Positions 23,722 through 37,842 of a stretch of DNA of 64,000 nt are shown one piece after another (the stretch's first letter is position 1; every line of letters starts with the position of its first letter). The notes beneath the pieces are model-generated. The model was given only the letters and a program-made list of their open reading frames with translations. It did not search any database and was not told the origin of the DNA. The translations under genes and the position numbers were made by a program. Origin of the DNA: Klebsormidium nitens (taxonomy: Eukaryota > Streptophyta > Klebsormidiophyceae > Klebsormidiales > Klebsormidiaceae); contig DF237141.1 of NCBI GenBank assembly GCA_000708835.1, positions 1 to 64,000 on the forward strand, written 5' to 3'.

Positions 23722-24800
23722 GGAACACAAACTGCTGTAACTGCGAAGAGCCGTCAGAGTCATTTTTGTGTACCGTGCATCACCCAGTTCGGAGAGTGGG
23801 ATCGTCAAAGCAGCGGCCGGGTTTAATCCGAGGGGTAAGAATTGAGAGCCCAAATTCCGCAGGGTAAAGCTTTAGTGTCATTCACTGAAGCGAGCGGGGT
23901 TTGTGAAGTGTTTAAGGACAAGGACCGGAGTTCGTCGGCGGACGGCTCCGGACGTTCGATCAAAGCGTCGGACACGCTGATACACGTGAAGAGAATACAT
24001 TTGATACATTGATTCTTATATAGTACGTAGGTTGCCGACAGTGCTACAGCAGCTTCGTAACTTCACGTATACGAGGTCGACTTATTCCTGGGTTCTCTAG
24101 TTGCAAAGTTTGAGAGGATTGAGCGTTAATCGTACGTACAATATTGCAGTATATACCTCAGGCTTAATGTGCATGCACTGCATAGAATCATTTATATTTG
24201 CTCAAGTCAATGCTTGACTGTAATATGTCGGTCAACCATATACTCGCCGTCGGTTGTGGCCGTCTGTCTTCAATTTATGACACGTAACTTACTGAGATCG
24301 CCTACCATATCTCCATATGCATGGCGCTTATTTCATTCGAGTCGTTGTGGCTTCGCATGTACACGCGATCAACTCTGCATACCAAAGTTGCATTGAATCT
24401 TGAGGGACTTCCAAAACCGCTTTCAACATAGAATCTCGAATTTGATGCGGTTTACCTGCCTCTCGCAGGGCATGAATCTGTCACTCACTAGCTCTGGTCG
24501 CTGACCGGACATATGGATCCTAAAATCTGCGATCGGACATGCACATTTCTGTGGTTTCGGCTCGCAGAAACTCAGGCTCGTATACTAAGTAAGACCGCGT
24601 CACTATCATAGAACGCGTGTATGAGAAAGCAACTCCGACTAGCTCGCATGATTTTGTTGACACGTCGGTGAATTTCTCAGTTGCTTGCTGAACCCTGGTT
24701 TTCCGTCCAACAATGCGGACCGCAGTGGCTCCTCAATCAGACAATCTTGCAACGTCTTAGCAATGGGACTGACTTCAAAGCTTTTGGAGCGGAGCCGAAC
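23722..24800. other. Convergent spacer, FA-hydroxylase and peptide deformylase
   Basis: Both flanking genes end here, so only 3' untranslated and spacer sequence is expected. It is AT-richer than its neighbours. I see no gene. Confidence 0.55.
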
Positions 24801-27800
24801 TCAGCCCTTCTGCACGGTCTCGGGAGGCTCCTGCCCCGTCCGTTCCGAGTACGCCTTTTCCAAAGCCTGGCAAAGATGATGTCAACACGATGTCACGTCA
24901 TGAACAACGAGAAGCAAGATTGCACGGTTGCACAATAGCAACAAAGCTAGAGTCCAACTGAAGAGATTCAGGAAAATGTTGACATGAACAAAAGTCGAGG
25001 AACAGATTCTCGCGCAATTCGGGCGGCTCCCAGAATTAAGATGGAAAGAGGCCGAGATCAGGGACAATAAACTCTGGTTGTCAAGTGCACGACAAGGCGA
25101 CTGAGCCGTTGACCTGTTGTGAATGCGAAACCAATTCCCAATCGGCGTCTTCCGGTTCCCACATCGACGCATAGGCAATCAGAAGAAAGTCCAACATATC
25201 GAAGCATAGGCAAATCAGACAAAAGGCCCACCATGTAAAAGCATAGGCAACCAGAAAAGAACCCCACCATATCAGAACATAGGCAATCAGGAAAAAAGCC
25301 CACCATATCAAAACATAGGCATTGAGTAAAAAGCGGACTACTCAAACCCTCCGTTTGGCAGAGCTCACGCTCCTCGATTACTCTGCATATCATTTTCTGG
25401 GCAAAATGGAGAAGTGTACGGGAGCTATAGACTCACAAGCAGTTCCTCGCGAATCTCCTCTCGCACCTCCTCCGTCATCCGGTCGTGGTACAGAGTCCCC
25501 TGCGGGAAAACGAACCAAAGCGTCAGCGAACGGTCAGCTTTTCAACGTAAGCTCTTTGAGACTTTCCTAAGAGCTCCACGTGACAGAATTTGCGCCCCTG
25601 GCCGCGCATCATCCAACTACCGACTGACACGTGGGCGAATTCTATCCGAAGCGCAGCAAGTATCACGAGGGGTTTTGGAGCCATATGGGACCTCTGCTTG
25701 GCTCCCTTCTAAGTTTAACAAGCAAACGAGAGACATCTGTGAGCCGTCCGTTATGATGAAGAAGCCGGACGACGCTCTGTTCTGGGAACCGAAAGAACGG
25801 CAGAGCTCACAACAGAGACACGGGCAGCCTACATGTAACTGGAAAACGCCGTTCTCAAGGAGAGAGGAAGAAGGCGTGATGTTCTATTCAAATCAGCGCT
25901 TCCAGGGAGACCGCTAAGCAGCGGAACACCAGGAGGCTTCTTGCAAAGCAGACTTCCCGTAGGGGCGAGAACAGTAAAAAAAGCGATGAACCGTCCTGCT
26001 CGTTTGCAATGGATCCCTGCAACTTCGGAGCCGGGCCTGGGTCGGAGTAGGATGTCTTTGAAATCTCAAAAGCTTCAAACCCCGAAAACGTAATTTGTCA
26101 AAACCGTACATGAGGAGCTGAAAATCGAGGCGGCAAAGAGGGGTGAGGAAAAGTCTCACCTCTAGATGGTCATACTCGTGTTGGAAGATGCGCGCCTTCC
26201 ATCCCTTGAGCGTTAGCGAGAAGCGCTTCCCTTGCAAGTTTTGCGCTTGCACCTTTACGTCCAATGGCCTCTGCACACGTGGCAAGCAGGCAGGCTCGCA
26301 GTGAGACGACGGCCCAGCAATCCACAAAAACAGCGGACCTCATCTTGTCCTCACTTAAAGACCCTGCTGCGTTCAACGTACCAACTTTGCAATTTTTACT
26401 AGAGTTGCCACCCCTTAGACCGAAAGCTCCCCGCTTGGGACGCCCTGACATAAAGTTTGTATTACGTTCCTTGCTTATCAACTTGCGGCTTGACTCAACG
26501 AAAGCGACGTTCAAGAGGGAAGTTTCACCGAAGTCTCGTAAACTTCGTAGCAGGACAAAAGGTTCCATCAAACAAAGCTTCCTCAAGGACAGTGTTTGAG
26601 GATAAGGTACTTCGCTGGAGGCGGTTCTGATGAGATAACCGACTTTGTTAGAAATCTGGTTTGTGTGGAAGGAAGGGTTCAGAATTAGGATTTTAGGTTG
26701 GGAAGGGTTTACGCCACTCACCACGACGTCAGCATGTATCTCCGGAAACGAGAGGCACCCCTCCTTAAACACATCCTCTTTTTTCGAGCTGCTGACAATT
26801 TTCGGGTTCACTAACACGTACTCCACGCCTTCCCCCTTGACTCCCTCCGGGTTATACACCATAACCCGGTAGTTAACCCCGACCTGCGGCGCTGAGAGCC
26901 CCACGCCGTCCGTTCTGCAAGACCAACGAATGGTCCGTTCGGACTCGAGTGCACTTTTGAGAGGGCAAACTTGGTTTGGTTTGAGGCTTTGATCTCCGCA
27001 AAAACGGGCCTTGCAAACCAAAAACGTGTGTGACACGGAACAGGTGCCTCGATCCATACATGGAACTCGGTTGTCTTGCTTGGGCTTCAAGTTTTGGAGT
27101 GGGAATAAGACCAGCGGATTCTCTTCGAGACTCCCAACGTGCCAGCCCCTGATACCGAATCTTTGACGAGGTACCAAATGCATTGAACTTCGGTCAAACC
27201 TGGCCGCCTAACCCAAGTTCAATCCGGACCAATCGCAGAAGTAAGCGCAGAACTTGAGCCGTTCAATGGGTTGCCTCTGGTTCATCTAAAGGTCCAAGTT
27301 TTGCGCATCGAGCAGAGTTCTGGCCGTTCGAATTAGATCGAACCTGGGTCAGGCGACCAGGTTTGACCGAAACTGGTGATGGAGGATATTTCGAACCCTC
27401 TGAGACACACCAAAGAAAGATCAAGAACGAACTGGCACCCGCTTGGCCAACTGCGCTAGTGTTTGTTGAGCCCCTCGTCTCTAATGAAGGACGTCCAGCA
27501 CTGGCAAAACCTAGTATGATGCTCTTGTTTCCTTTTGAGTCCTTACAGCTTATGTCAAAGTGGGCACGGTTAGCTGCCGTTCTAAACACTTCCTCACTCT
27601 TCAGGGGAAGGATATACGAGATGCCTCGGTAGGCCCTGCTACGGGGCCATGCGAGAGGGAGTCTTGCAAATTTACCTGTACATGACGTCAAACATTTCCT
27701 TGCACAGGGCCTCCAACTTGGCGTCGAACTTTCGTACGGCGGCGTTCTTGGCCCGCAACCGGGGGTCCGGATACAAGACGATGTTGAGGGGGGACTCGAA

Positions 27801-29032
27801 CTCCAGGTCCTTCTCAACTGTTGGTTACGAAGTAATATTGCTCAGTGTGTGCAGAAAGAGGCTGCTAAGCGACTGTTGTTTGCAGGGCTGGGGGCGCTAG
27901 GGCCCCAATACCAAGAATCCTGCTTTCGCTATGTTGTCCCACCCTGAAGTTTTTGAATCCTGCTGATTCCTATGCTGTCAATATGGCTTTCCGACAAGAG
28001 TCTTTGAGAAATAGGGAAACGACGTGCACTTTTTGCCATAGACGTTCCCGCAAAAGGAGACCGATTCTCACCCGAGAAAAGTAGGTTTCCTCCCTAGTAC
28101 CTTGCCAATTGGAATCAAGACCATATGAAACACAGACCAGGAAGGCTCCTTCAAGTACAATGAGTCACAGATGCCGAATAAAAGATGAGTCAAAGAGGGA
28201 GGGTGTAAGGAGTCTGGAAACTATAGGGACATCACTTTGGAACATGCCGACAATTGGATCTGTGGGGTCAGATTGTGACATGGGCTCGGCAAACACAAAT
28301 CAGCTCTCTACATCACAAGCACTCTCGACATCGGTTTGAAAGAAAAGATCCTTTCCCTCCATTTCATATTATCCAAGTTCAGACAGGCTGGTGCTGCCAC
28401 CCAAGCCACCGGGCTCTACAAACATCACACCCAGTGCACTATAACTGAGTGGTATAGAAAACACTTACTACCAGCCTTAAAGGCTGTGCCAAAGTTGATA
28501 CTCATGCAACTTAAGCACCAAGACAATCCTGGTTCCTCTTGAAAATATGGCACTTATCACTTATGCAGCAAGAATAGGCCCTCTATTGTGAAAAATACCG
28601 TATGATTTGACCACCTGTGGCTGCGAAAGAAAGCAGTCTACCCCAAAGTCAATGAAAAAGCTAAAATCACTCACTGATTGGATTCTTGACTTCCTCAACA
28701 GCCCCCAGCAGCCCGCGCCCCATGCGCGTGCGCACGCCCCGCCGTTGCTCGACTTTTTCCACCACCCCAGGCCGGCCGACAGCTGTCAAAGTGGACAACC
28801 TCCGCTCACCATCAGACAATGCTGACATCATCATCCTGCATCTTGCTGGTGTCACCTTGTTACGCAGTCCTACCCCACCACAAAGGTCTCTTGTTCGTGC
28901 CACGCCGCACAGAAAAGCGTCTCGATCGGGCAACACAAAGTTGGGGCGCAAACGTTTAAGAACGTCTGCAGCGGACCGACTCCTAATGCCCCGCCAGGAG
29001 GGCCGTAGGACTGCCCCAGCGGTCGTCTGCAT
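24801..29032 (-). CDS. PDF1B: Peptide deformylase, organellar (PDF1B type)
   Basis: Six minus-strand exons: 29032-28675, 27817-27676, 26914-26722, 26270-26160, 25499-25437, 24866-24801; total 933 bp, 310 aa, all phases consistent. The enzyme removes the N-formyl group from nascent organelle-encoded proteins. The three metal-site motifs are complete: GVGLSAPQ (171-177 region), EGCLSFP (Cys220 ligand) and QHEYDHLE (His262, Glu263, His266). The first ~125 residues are Arg/Ser/Ala-rich with few acids, as in plastid or mitochondrial transit peptides. The end (DRMTEEVREEIREELL, then a short helix) matches plant PDF1B. The start is the first ATG after an upstream frame lacking one. Intron 1 (858 bp) and intron 5 (570 bp) are long; intron 5 holds a minisatellite. 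It diverges from the guanylate kinase gene. Confidence 0.92.
25170..25335. repeat. Minisatellite of ~36-bp units in PDF intron 5
   Basis: CATAGGC starts at 25170, 25205, 25242, 25278 and 25314, giving about 4.5 units of 35-37 bp. Each unit continues with CAATCAG, an A-rich piece and CCCACCATAT. The whole array is inside the last intron of the peptide deformylase gene. Confidence 0.85.
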
Positions 29033-29802
29033 GTTAAAAGCCCTATGGATATTGGGAGTAATGGACCGTAGAATATAAACTGCTATTTGCGAACTTTTAT
29101 TTGGCAAAGATCAGTACATGAGGGAGGCCTTTTGTATGCCTCAACTCCCTGCCTTGTGGTGCTTTGGAATCAAACGTTTTGCAGCTGGCACGTTAAACAG
29201 CACGACCTCCCAGATGTTCCGTCAACAAGCGGGACGAAAAGACTCGAGTAACTTCTTAAAGGAAGTACGTACACCTTTTTCTCTTTCGTCTCTGCCAAAT
29301 CGCAAGGTGGTCTGCCAAGTTCTCCCCCAAGTGCAAGGCAAAAGTGCCGGGTTAGGGCTGCGGTTAGAGCATTGTTAAGATAGACTGAAGCCGGGATGCG
29401 GGGCACCGACAACGGCAAACGCTGGAGCTAGGCGGTCGCTGTCTCACAAAGCATCGTGCCTACACAAGAGAACTGGAGACTGCGTTTCGCAGCGCCCAGG
29501 ACCCCTCAATCTCTGCCGTTCTCGTTGCTTGTGACGGTTGTTTCAATTCGTCCGTCAACGCAGAACTGTTGCCCAAGTTCAAGCTTGGGTCTCTTCAGCC
29601 TTCACTTTCAGCCTCAGGTGTTGCCTCGGAGAGAGCAACTTTGGCCGAAGAGCACTGTGGACGTACAGCGCTTTTCAGATTTTTTGATAATATTAATCCT
29701 GTCCAGAGCTGGCACTGATTGTAACTTGAAGCGCACAGCAAGCGGCAACCCACAACTTGGTCATGAAAGTGTCTACCTGTTGTTTCTGTAAACCTCTCTC
29801 GA
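29033..29802. promoter_or_regulatory. Divergent 5' region, peptide deformylase and guanylate kinase
   Basis: About 770 bp separates the two start codons, which point outward. Both products are probably organelle-targeted. No conserved gene is seen inside. A shared or overlapping promoter is plausible but no element is identified. Confidence 0.4.
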
Positions 29803-32800
29803 ATGGTGGTGCGGGCAGCGCTGCAAAGAGCGGTGAGAAAGTCGTTGACTTCGCAGGCTGCACATTGGTGCACTCCTTTCAGCATCGCTTCGGATATCAG
29901 CAGTATCACCTGGCGCAGTCACGGGGAAAGCGTCAAGGTTCAGAGCGTGCGTGCTAGTACAGGCTCCCCTTTAAAAAGCCACCTGCAAATCAGCCTAAGG
30001 TCCGATCAAACAAATTTATTCCACGTAACCAGTGCTTCTAGTGGTCTTCTTTCTCCTGAAATTCCCTCTGCAAAGACAAAACTAGTGCGAGTCACTCACA
30101 GCCTGCAAAGCACCAACCCTGCAGCAAACCACCGCTTGTCGATGACTAGCTCGTACTGCACTGCTGGCCAGCGAGTGCAATCAACAGTTGATCTTTTGAA
30201 CGGCATACAAGCCACACCCCGCACCGCTGCTACTGAAGGCTATGCAGTCGCTGCTCGGGCAAGGACTGGATTGCTAGCCAGAACAAATGGGACAATTCCG
30301 CCGACAGAACAACTGAGGCTCCAGTCAGCAGAGGCGTCTTGTCGCAGATACCCCTTGAAAAATTTCAGCTCCCTTCTGGCGATTAACTACTTGAAGCGTT
30401 TAGTTTGTGGTCAGTCTTGCAACTGTAGTTTAGCAGTCCCCTTGAGAACGCCCCTCTCGTTCAACGCTTCTTGTGGGCACTTTGGGAGCGTGTCAAATCG
30501 CCCCCTCAGCACAGCCAATCCACATTCTTCAACTTTGACGGCTCTGAATCAAACCGCAGCCCCACAGTCCCCGCGAACCCACCGACAGCTGTCGGGCCAA
30601 ACAGCACAGGTGTCGTCAAACACCAGAGAGAGCCTCATGGTGGTTTCAAGTGAGGATGTGAGTGGCGTGGGGGGAAGCGTAGATGCGGCAGTGAAAGCAC
30701 TTGAAGAAAAGCTCGGGGTGCCAATCGATCACGGGCCGCAAGTGCCTCCCCCAAAACCGCTAGTGATCATAATTAGTGGGCCGAGCGGAGTGGGAAAGGA
30801 TGCGGTGATCAAGGTGAGGCAGGAACCATGTATATTGTCCATGTTCTGGCTTGATCACAAGCGAATTTGTCTAACATCGGTCGTAGACGGCTGGAGAAAA
30901 GTGCGGCAATGAGCTGGAAAGAAGTTGAGTTGAATTTATGGATGTTGTTTGCTGTTTTGACCAGGGGTCAAAGAGGATAGCATGTTGGTAGATTGTCTTT
31001 TCCAAGGTCGAATGTAGCAGGCCCTGGCTCGTTTCGTTGCTCATGACACAATGTGACTCGAGCTGACAATAGTCACAATTCGATGCAATTGCCCTGCCGC
31101 AGCTACAGTTGCCTTGTTGCGTGCCTTAATATGCTCATTACAAGCCTGGGTTTAGTAACCGAGTCATCTTGCAGACCCGGCTAGTTATCATTGGCTGCAG
31201 AAGCTTCATAGGTGGTGACGTGAGCTGCAGAAGCTCGCCAAACGTGTTTACGTTAGCTTTGTCGTTTTGTGTCAAGCCCATTCGCTTACCAAGCTGTTAT
31301 CATCTTTTTGACACAGCAGCTTCAGGAGCGGCTGCCCGAGCTGCGCTCGCAAGTTCGACCTCTCTGGAGGCCCTTTCAAAGAAACCTCCGTGCTTAAGCC
31401 GGTGGTATGATACATCTGTCTTTCAACGCAGCGGCTCCAAGAAAGGCGGCCCGAGCTGCACATGGTCGTAACCGCAACGTCCCGGAAGGCGCGAGCCGGG
31501 GAAGTTCACGGGAAGGACTACTTCTTTATCAGCAAGGAGGAGTTTCAGGGAATGATCGACGGTGGGGAGCTGCTGGAGCATGCGGTCGTGTATGGGGAAT
31601 TTAAGGGGATCCCCAAGCAGCAGGTGAGGTTTGCATTGCGGGTTATGCCCCTGGTTAAGTTTCCGGTTAGTCATTGGTAAATCGGATGGTATTCACGCTC
31701 TGGGTTGTCAAACTTTGCACAAATCCTGCCCTGGTTGCCTCTAACATGTGATCTTCGTCAAGATTGCGTTAAAAGCTTGGCTTCGAGGGAGGGGGCGCAG
31801 CGCCTTGTTGAAAGGTCGAGTATGCTTCTTTAGAAAGGGGCTCTTTAGTCTTGAAGGTATATCCCTCATCGATCCAACACACAGGCGGTCCTGCTTTACA
31901 CATCTAGGCTCAACAAGTATAATCCCTTGACCTACAGTTCGAGATCCACAGTAGGCAAGTGACAGCACGATGGGAGAGCGTAAAAACGGAGCGAAGCTCC
32001 TGCATCACAACCGAGCGAAGCTCCTGCTCAATGAAATTTGAAGTCCGAGAGGTCTGTACGAATTGAGGCAGATCTCCCGCTCCTCTACAACCTTGTAGTG
32101 AGTGGGTACTTTTTCTGGCGGTAGACCATTTGGCCGCATGTGTACGTCTCCTTGTGCCGGTCATATTGAATCCATCCCTCCAGCTTCGATGGACAGCACT
32201 AACAGCGACCCAGACACTGGTCTAAGGTTCCGATGCTTTCAAGTATATAGCGCACAGGGGCCACGTCAGGACCGAAACAAGCTTAACGACCGTGTCATCA
32301 CTGGACTGCTCAGATTGAATGGAAGGAAGACGGGCACTTGCTAGATATTTCACCAACGTCAGCATTGCCTCGAGCCTTACGTGCTATCTTCGGAACCATG
32401 AACAGTCACGCCGAGAAGGCTGATCGTATCAAAACAGAGGATGGAAGACACTAGGAGTCGGCCGACCTCGGTTCTACTTCGTTGACGTCACCACCTATCC
32501 CTTTCGCTGTCTTCATGATGCCGTCTTGCTGACGTCAGGTTCGCGAGACGATGGACCGAGGCACGGACGTGGTGCTGCGGATCGACGTCCAGGGGGCGGC
32601 CACGGTGCGGTCGATGCTGGGCGACGGGGGCGTGTTCATCTTTCTCGCGGCGGAAAGCGAGGCCGCTCTAGTTCGCCGGCTGGTGGAGCGGAAAACGGAG
32701 TCGCTCGAAAAGGTGCGTTCACTTCAGGACACCTCTTTGTGCGGCGAACAACCGTGGAAAAAAGCCCCACAATATCGAGGGCCTGAGAGGAGGCCGCTCT

Positions 32801-33291
32801 ACTTTCGCCGGCTGATGGAACCAAATTTGGAGGATGTACGTGCAATCTGTGAGGTATTGATCCATGACCTTCAGCTCTGCGGGGTTTCCATTAAGGGGTA
32901 TCAATGAAGTACTGCTTCTTGCCGTCAGATAATCGGATCAGGATAAGAGTTGAGTCGTTCCAGGATTTTTTTCACTCTCCAGGAAAAAGATAGTCGGCGT
33001 CTCACTGCGACTGAAGACGAACAGCCGACAAGCGGTCAAATGACGATGGCCTCGCCAAAAGCGCCTCGATTCCTTCATTTTGAGTGCGGACGGGCATTAC
33101 CCACAAGTCTATCAATCTCGCTGTAGGTCCTCCTGCGGTTAGAGACCGCCCGAGAGGAGTCCAAACGGATGGCCGACTTCGATTACGTCGTTGTGAATGC
33201 GGACGGGCAGCTCGATCGGACGGTCGACATGATCGCGGCGATCATCGACGTGGAGAAGGCGCGGGTGCACCCGCGGGAGCCGAAACTATGA
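29803..33291 (+). CDS. Guanylate kinase, organellar type
   Basis: Four exons, 29803-30813, 31432-31623, 32539-32712 and 33127-33291 (513 aa from the first ATG), all at phase 0. It phosphorylates GMP to GDP with ATP. The kinase core has the P-loop GPSGVGKD (326-333), GMP-binding [35 protein letters not shown], and the ending [13 protein letters not shown]. The ~310-residue N-terminus is Ser/Thr/Arg-rich with few acids, fitting an organelle-targeting sequence but unusually long; an internal ATG at 30637 directly before the conserved part could give a shorter form. Plants have separate cytosolic and plastid/mitochondrial guanylate kinases; the extension points to the organellar type. Introns 1 and 3 contain partial echoes of exons 2 and 3. 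Confidence 0.9.
31311..31350 (+). repeat. Echo of guanylate kinase exon 2 start inside intron 1
   Basis: The string CAGCTTCAGGAGCGGCTGCC with CGAGCTGCGC behind it resembles the true exon 2 start at 31432 (CGGCTCCAAGAAAGGCGGCC, CGAGCTGCAC). It lies about 115 bp upstream and would translate as [10 protein letters not shown] against [10 protein letters not shown]. It is also preceded by an acceptor-like ACACAG. The match does not extend much further, so it looks like a decayed partial duplicate. Confidence 0.55.
32786..32822 (+). repeat. Echo of guanylate kinase exon 3 segment inside intron 3
   Basis: GAGGCCGCTCTACTTTCGCC with GGCTGATGGA behind it repeats the exon 3 segment near 32660 (GAGGCCGCTCTAGTTCGCCG, GCTGGTGGAG) with a one-base length change. 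It lies in the following intron and is not in frame with it. A partial exon duplication is the simplest explanation. Confidence 0.6.
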
Positions 33292-34396
33292 CAGGAAACC
33301 TGCGGTCCCGGTTTAGGTGTTTACGGATTACAAGAACGCAGTTCGCACGGGCTTGCAGAGAAGACTTAAACCTGCGGTTCCTGTCCGCTTTGAGCCAAGA
33401 GGAGTCTGAGTACTGCAAGCGACCGTTTCTTCCTGTTCTTGAGATTTACAATGTTCTGACATTACAGCCGGTACGGATTCTAACAAAACGCCACCGAAAG
33501 AGTTGCAGCATTATGTATATTTCGTCAAGGCCGAAGGGTCCGAAGTTGGACCCGCTTGTACGAAACAACAAAGTGGAAGCTGATCAAGACAAGGAGCTTC
33601 AGAAACTTGAAAGCTCCCGAAGTCTTCTGTGAACGTCCGGGCCGAATACCGCATGTAGCCTGGCAAACGGTGCGGGTATCGAGGAGCTGATCCATGAAGC
33701 GAAATGATGGCCCATGCTGCGCAACAATTTGACATGCAGACGCACATAATGTGCCCGCCGTTGATATATCGTCCTGGACCATGCATGCATATGAGCCTGT
33801 GATTCCGCTGTGAAGTTGCGAGATTCTGTGATCGAGCTAGCGCGCCGCTGCCATATCTCTAAATGCATGATTCCACACGCAGTGCTTGGGTCGCATCATG
33901 GTCATCGTGATTTGGACGGATGCAACATGTTTTGATCACCGATGAGATTGAGTAAAGCCGATTACGATCTGTGCGGTCAACATACCGGTCCGCGCAACTT
34001 TTGCCGCCATGCAACAAGCAACACTAGTCGTGATCATAAATAGAGCCAGAAAGCTTACTGGCATGCCGTTGTTAGGTGTTTCAGGCTGATCCCCCAGTAT
34101 GCAAACCTCTAAACAGGAGACGATAAGTTGGAGATCAGGATTAAACGATAGGTAGCCCATCAGGGAAAGAAAGCAACATCGATCCAAACGTAGAAATTAA
34201 GATGGGCGCGGCCGCCCACTTCGAAACTGACCTACATCAGTCCAGCTTCAGGTAGACTTGTAGGCAAAGCTACCAACCGATTGGAGTCACTTAGAAAGCC
34301 ACAGGCCGATGCAGAAGAAGACGCTCCTTCTTCTGATCGGAAATATGGTTCTCCAGCTATGAACGTGAACGGGGTCCATACGAACGCTACCAATTG
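33292..34396. other. Convergent spacer, guanylate kinase and YY1-like gene
   Basis: Both neighbours end here. No reading frame shows a recognisable motif. Contains several GCATGC/ATGCAT palindromes around 33780-33870, without clear meaning. Confidence 0.55.
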
Positions 34397-36451
<2,055 letters not shown>

Positions 36452-37842
36452 GAGCACGGATCAGAAAAGAAGATTCAATTCCTGAGGGCGCCGGCAAGCG
36501 AAAAACCTAACTCAACTGTCAAGAGGGCTCATTCTAACACTGATCTTCGCGAAGGCTGGACAGAGCTCTGGCTGTAAGCTGTGCGCCGGGTCTTCAATCG
36601 GCGGACCCCGCCGCCATTGTCACGTGAATACCTGCAAATAGCTAATATGCCAATGGATACGCTCACAATCGGCGACGCAATAAAGCCAGAGGCAGTAGAA
36701 GGATAATGATGACTTGGGGCTCATGTGCACATGCTCAACGCGCGGCACACTTGGGACTTGCATGAGTGCACATGGGATTCATTGCACAGGCAGGCAATCT
36801 CAGCCAATCAGAGCACCCGACATTATAGTCGGAGGCCTGCGTATCACCCTTCATCATGCGCCAGCCGTCCGATATACCACGTCACTGGTTGGAAACGTCA
36901 TGCCTCTATGTGTCCCATTGGTAGAGATCTCGATCCGACCAATTGAAACCCTGGAAATGATCGTGGACACTTGCACCATGGTTCGCGCAGAGCGGCGCTC
37001 CTTCCAGATCTCACAGTGAAATGTTCATTCCCGAGTCTTTGAAGCTTGAGCAAGCACCGCCAACAGCTTTTGGACAGAAGCTGGTGTGACTTTCAGATTC
37101 TGTGAAAAGACAAAACGCGTAACCTGCTGGTATGTACCCTCGCACCAAGGTCCGTATACACCAAGGAGCCGGGTGCTCCAGGAGCTCCCGGTACAAGTTT
37201 TGAAACGTGACCGGAAGACTTCCGTGATGCTACGTCACACGTCCTCGAATTGGCCTCCAGGGAGGTCGGTTCGAACAACTTTGTTGAAGTTTGAAGGCTA
37301 GGTCGCAAGCACCGGGCATCTACAACCTTGAGGTGGGCAGACTGAGTTTACCAGGGTACGTACTGAAGTCGTAACCTGGACGCGTTAAATTCAAACCGCG
37401 GAGCGCGTTTGCTGTACCTATCCGGTACAGCAGAAACAGAAGCCGAGTACCTATCGTACGCTGTACGCCCTGTGCGGTACATACCTACCCGCTGTTGCGC
37501 AGGTCTGGAGCAAATAGGTAAGCCAGACTTCTGTTGGTCCGTATACGTTAGGTACCGGGTAATAGGTTCATACCGTAATCCGAGGGAGAGAACAGACCTG
37601 CAGGGCTGCAAGCCGTGTTGCAGAAGACTGGCACCAGTGCAAGTTCAACGTGAAGAAGGGCGCCTTGGCCCTGGGCAGGTAGGAAAGGACAAAAGGCGTT
37701 GCCGCAGGTCTCCCCTGAAGATGCTCTGCACCGCAACTGCCAGCCCCATGGGCAGGGACGCGCGCCGTAGTAAGAGGTAATAGATTGCTAGTATCTAGAG
37801 CCTTTATCTACAAGGCGCCGTATCCAGGAACAAGCAGCGACC
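36452..37842. promoter_or_regulatory. Divergent 5' region, YY1-like and AT1G01500-like genes
   Basis: About 1.4 kb between outward-facing starts. No gene is seen. From 37380 to 37570 the sequence is rich in GTAC and GGTACA/TGTACC words, including the inverted repeat TGTACC-TATCC-GGTACA near 37415-37431. Any regulatory role is inferred. Confidence 0.35.

Noticed and set aside
33084-33632. Independent plus-strand frame overlapping the guanylate kinase end
   Set aside because: It is out of frame with the conserved last exon at 33127-33291 and has no similarity of its own.
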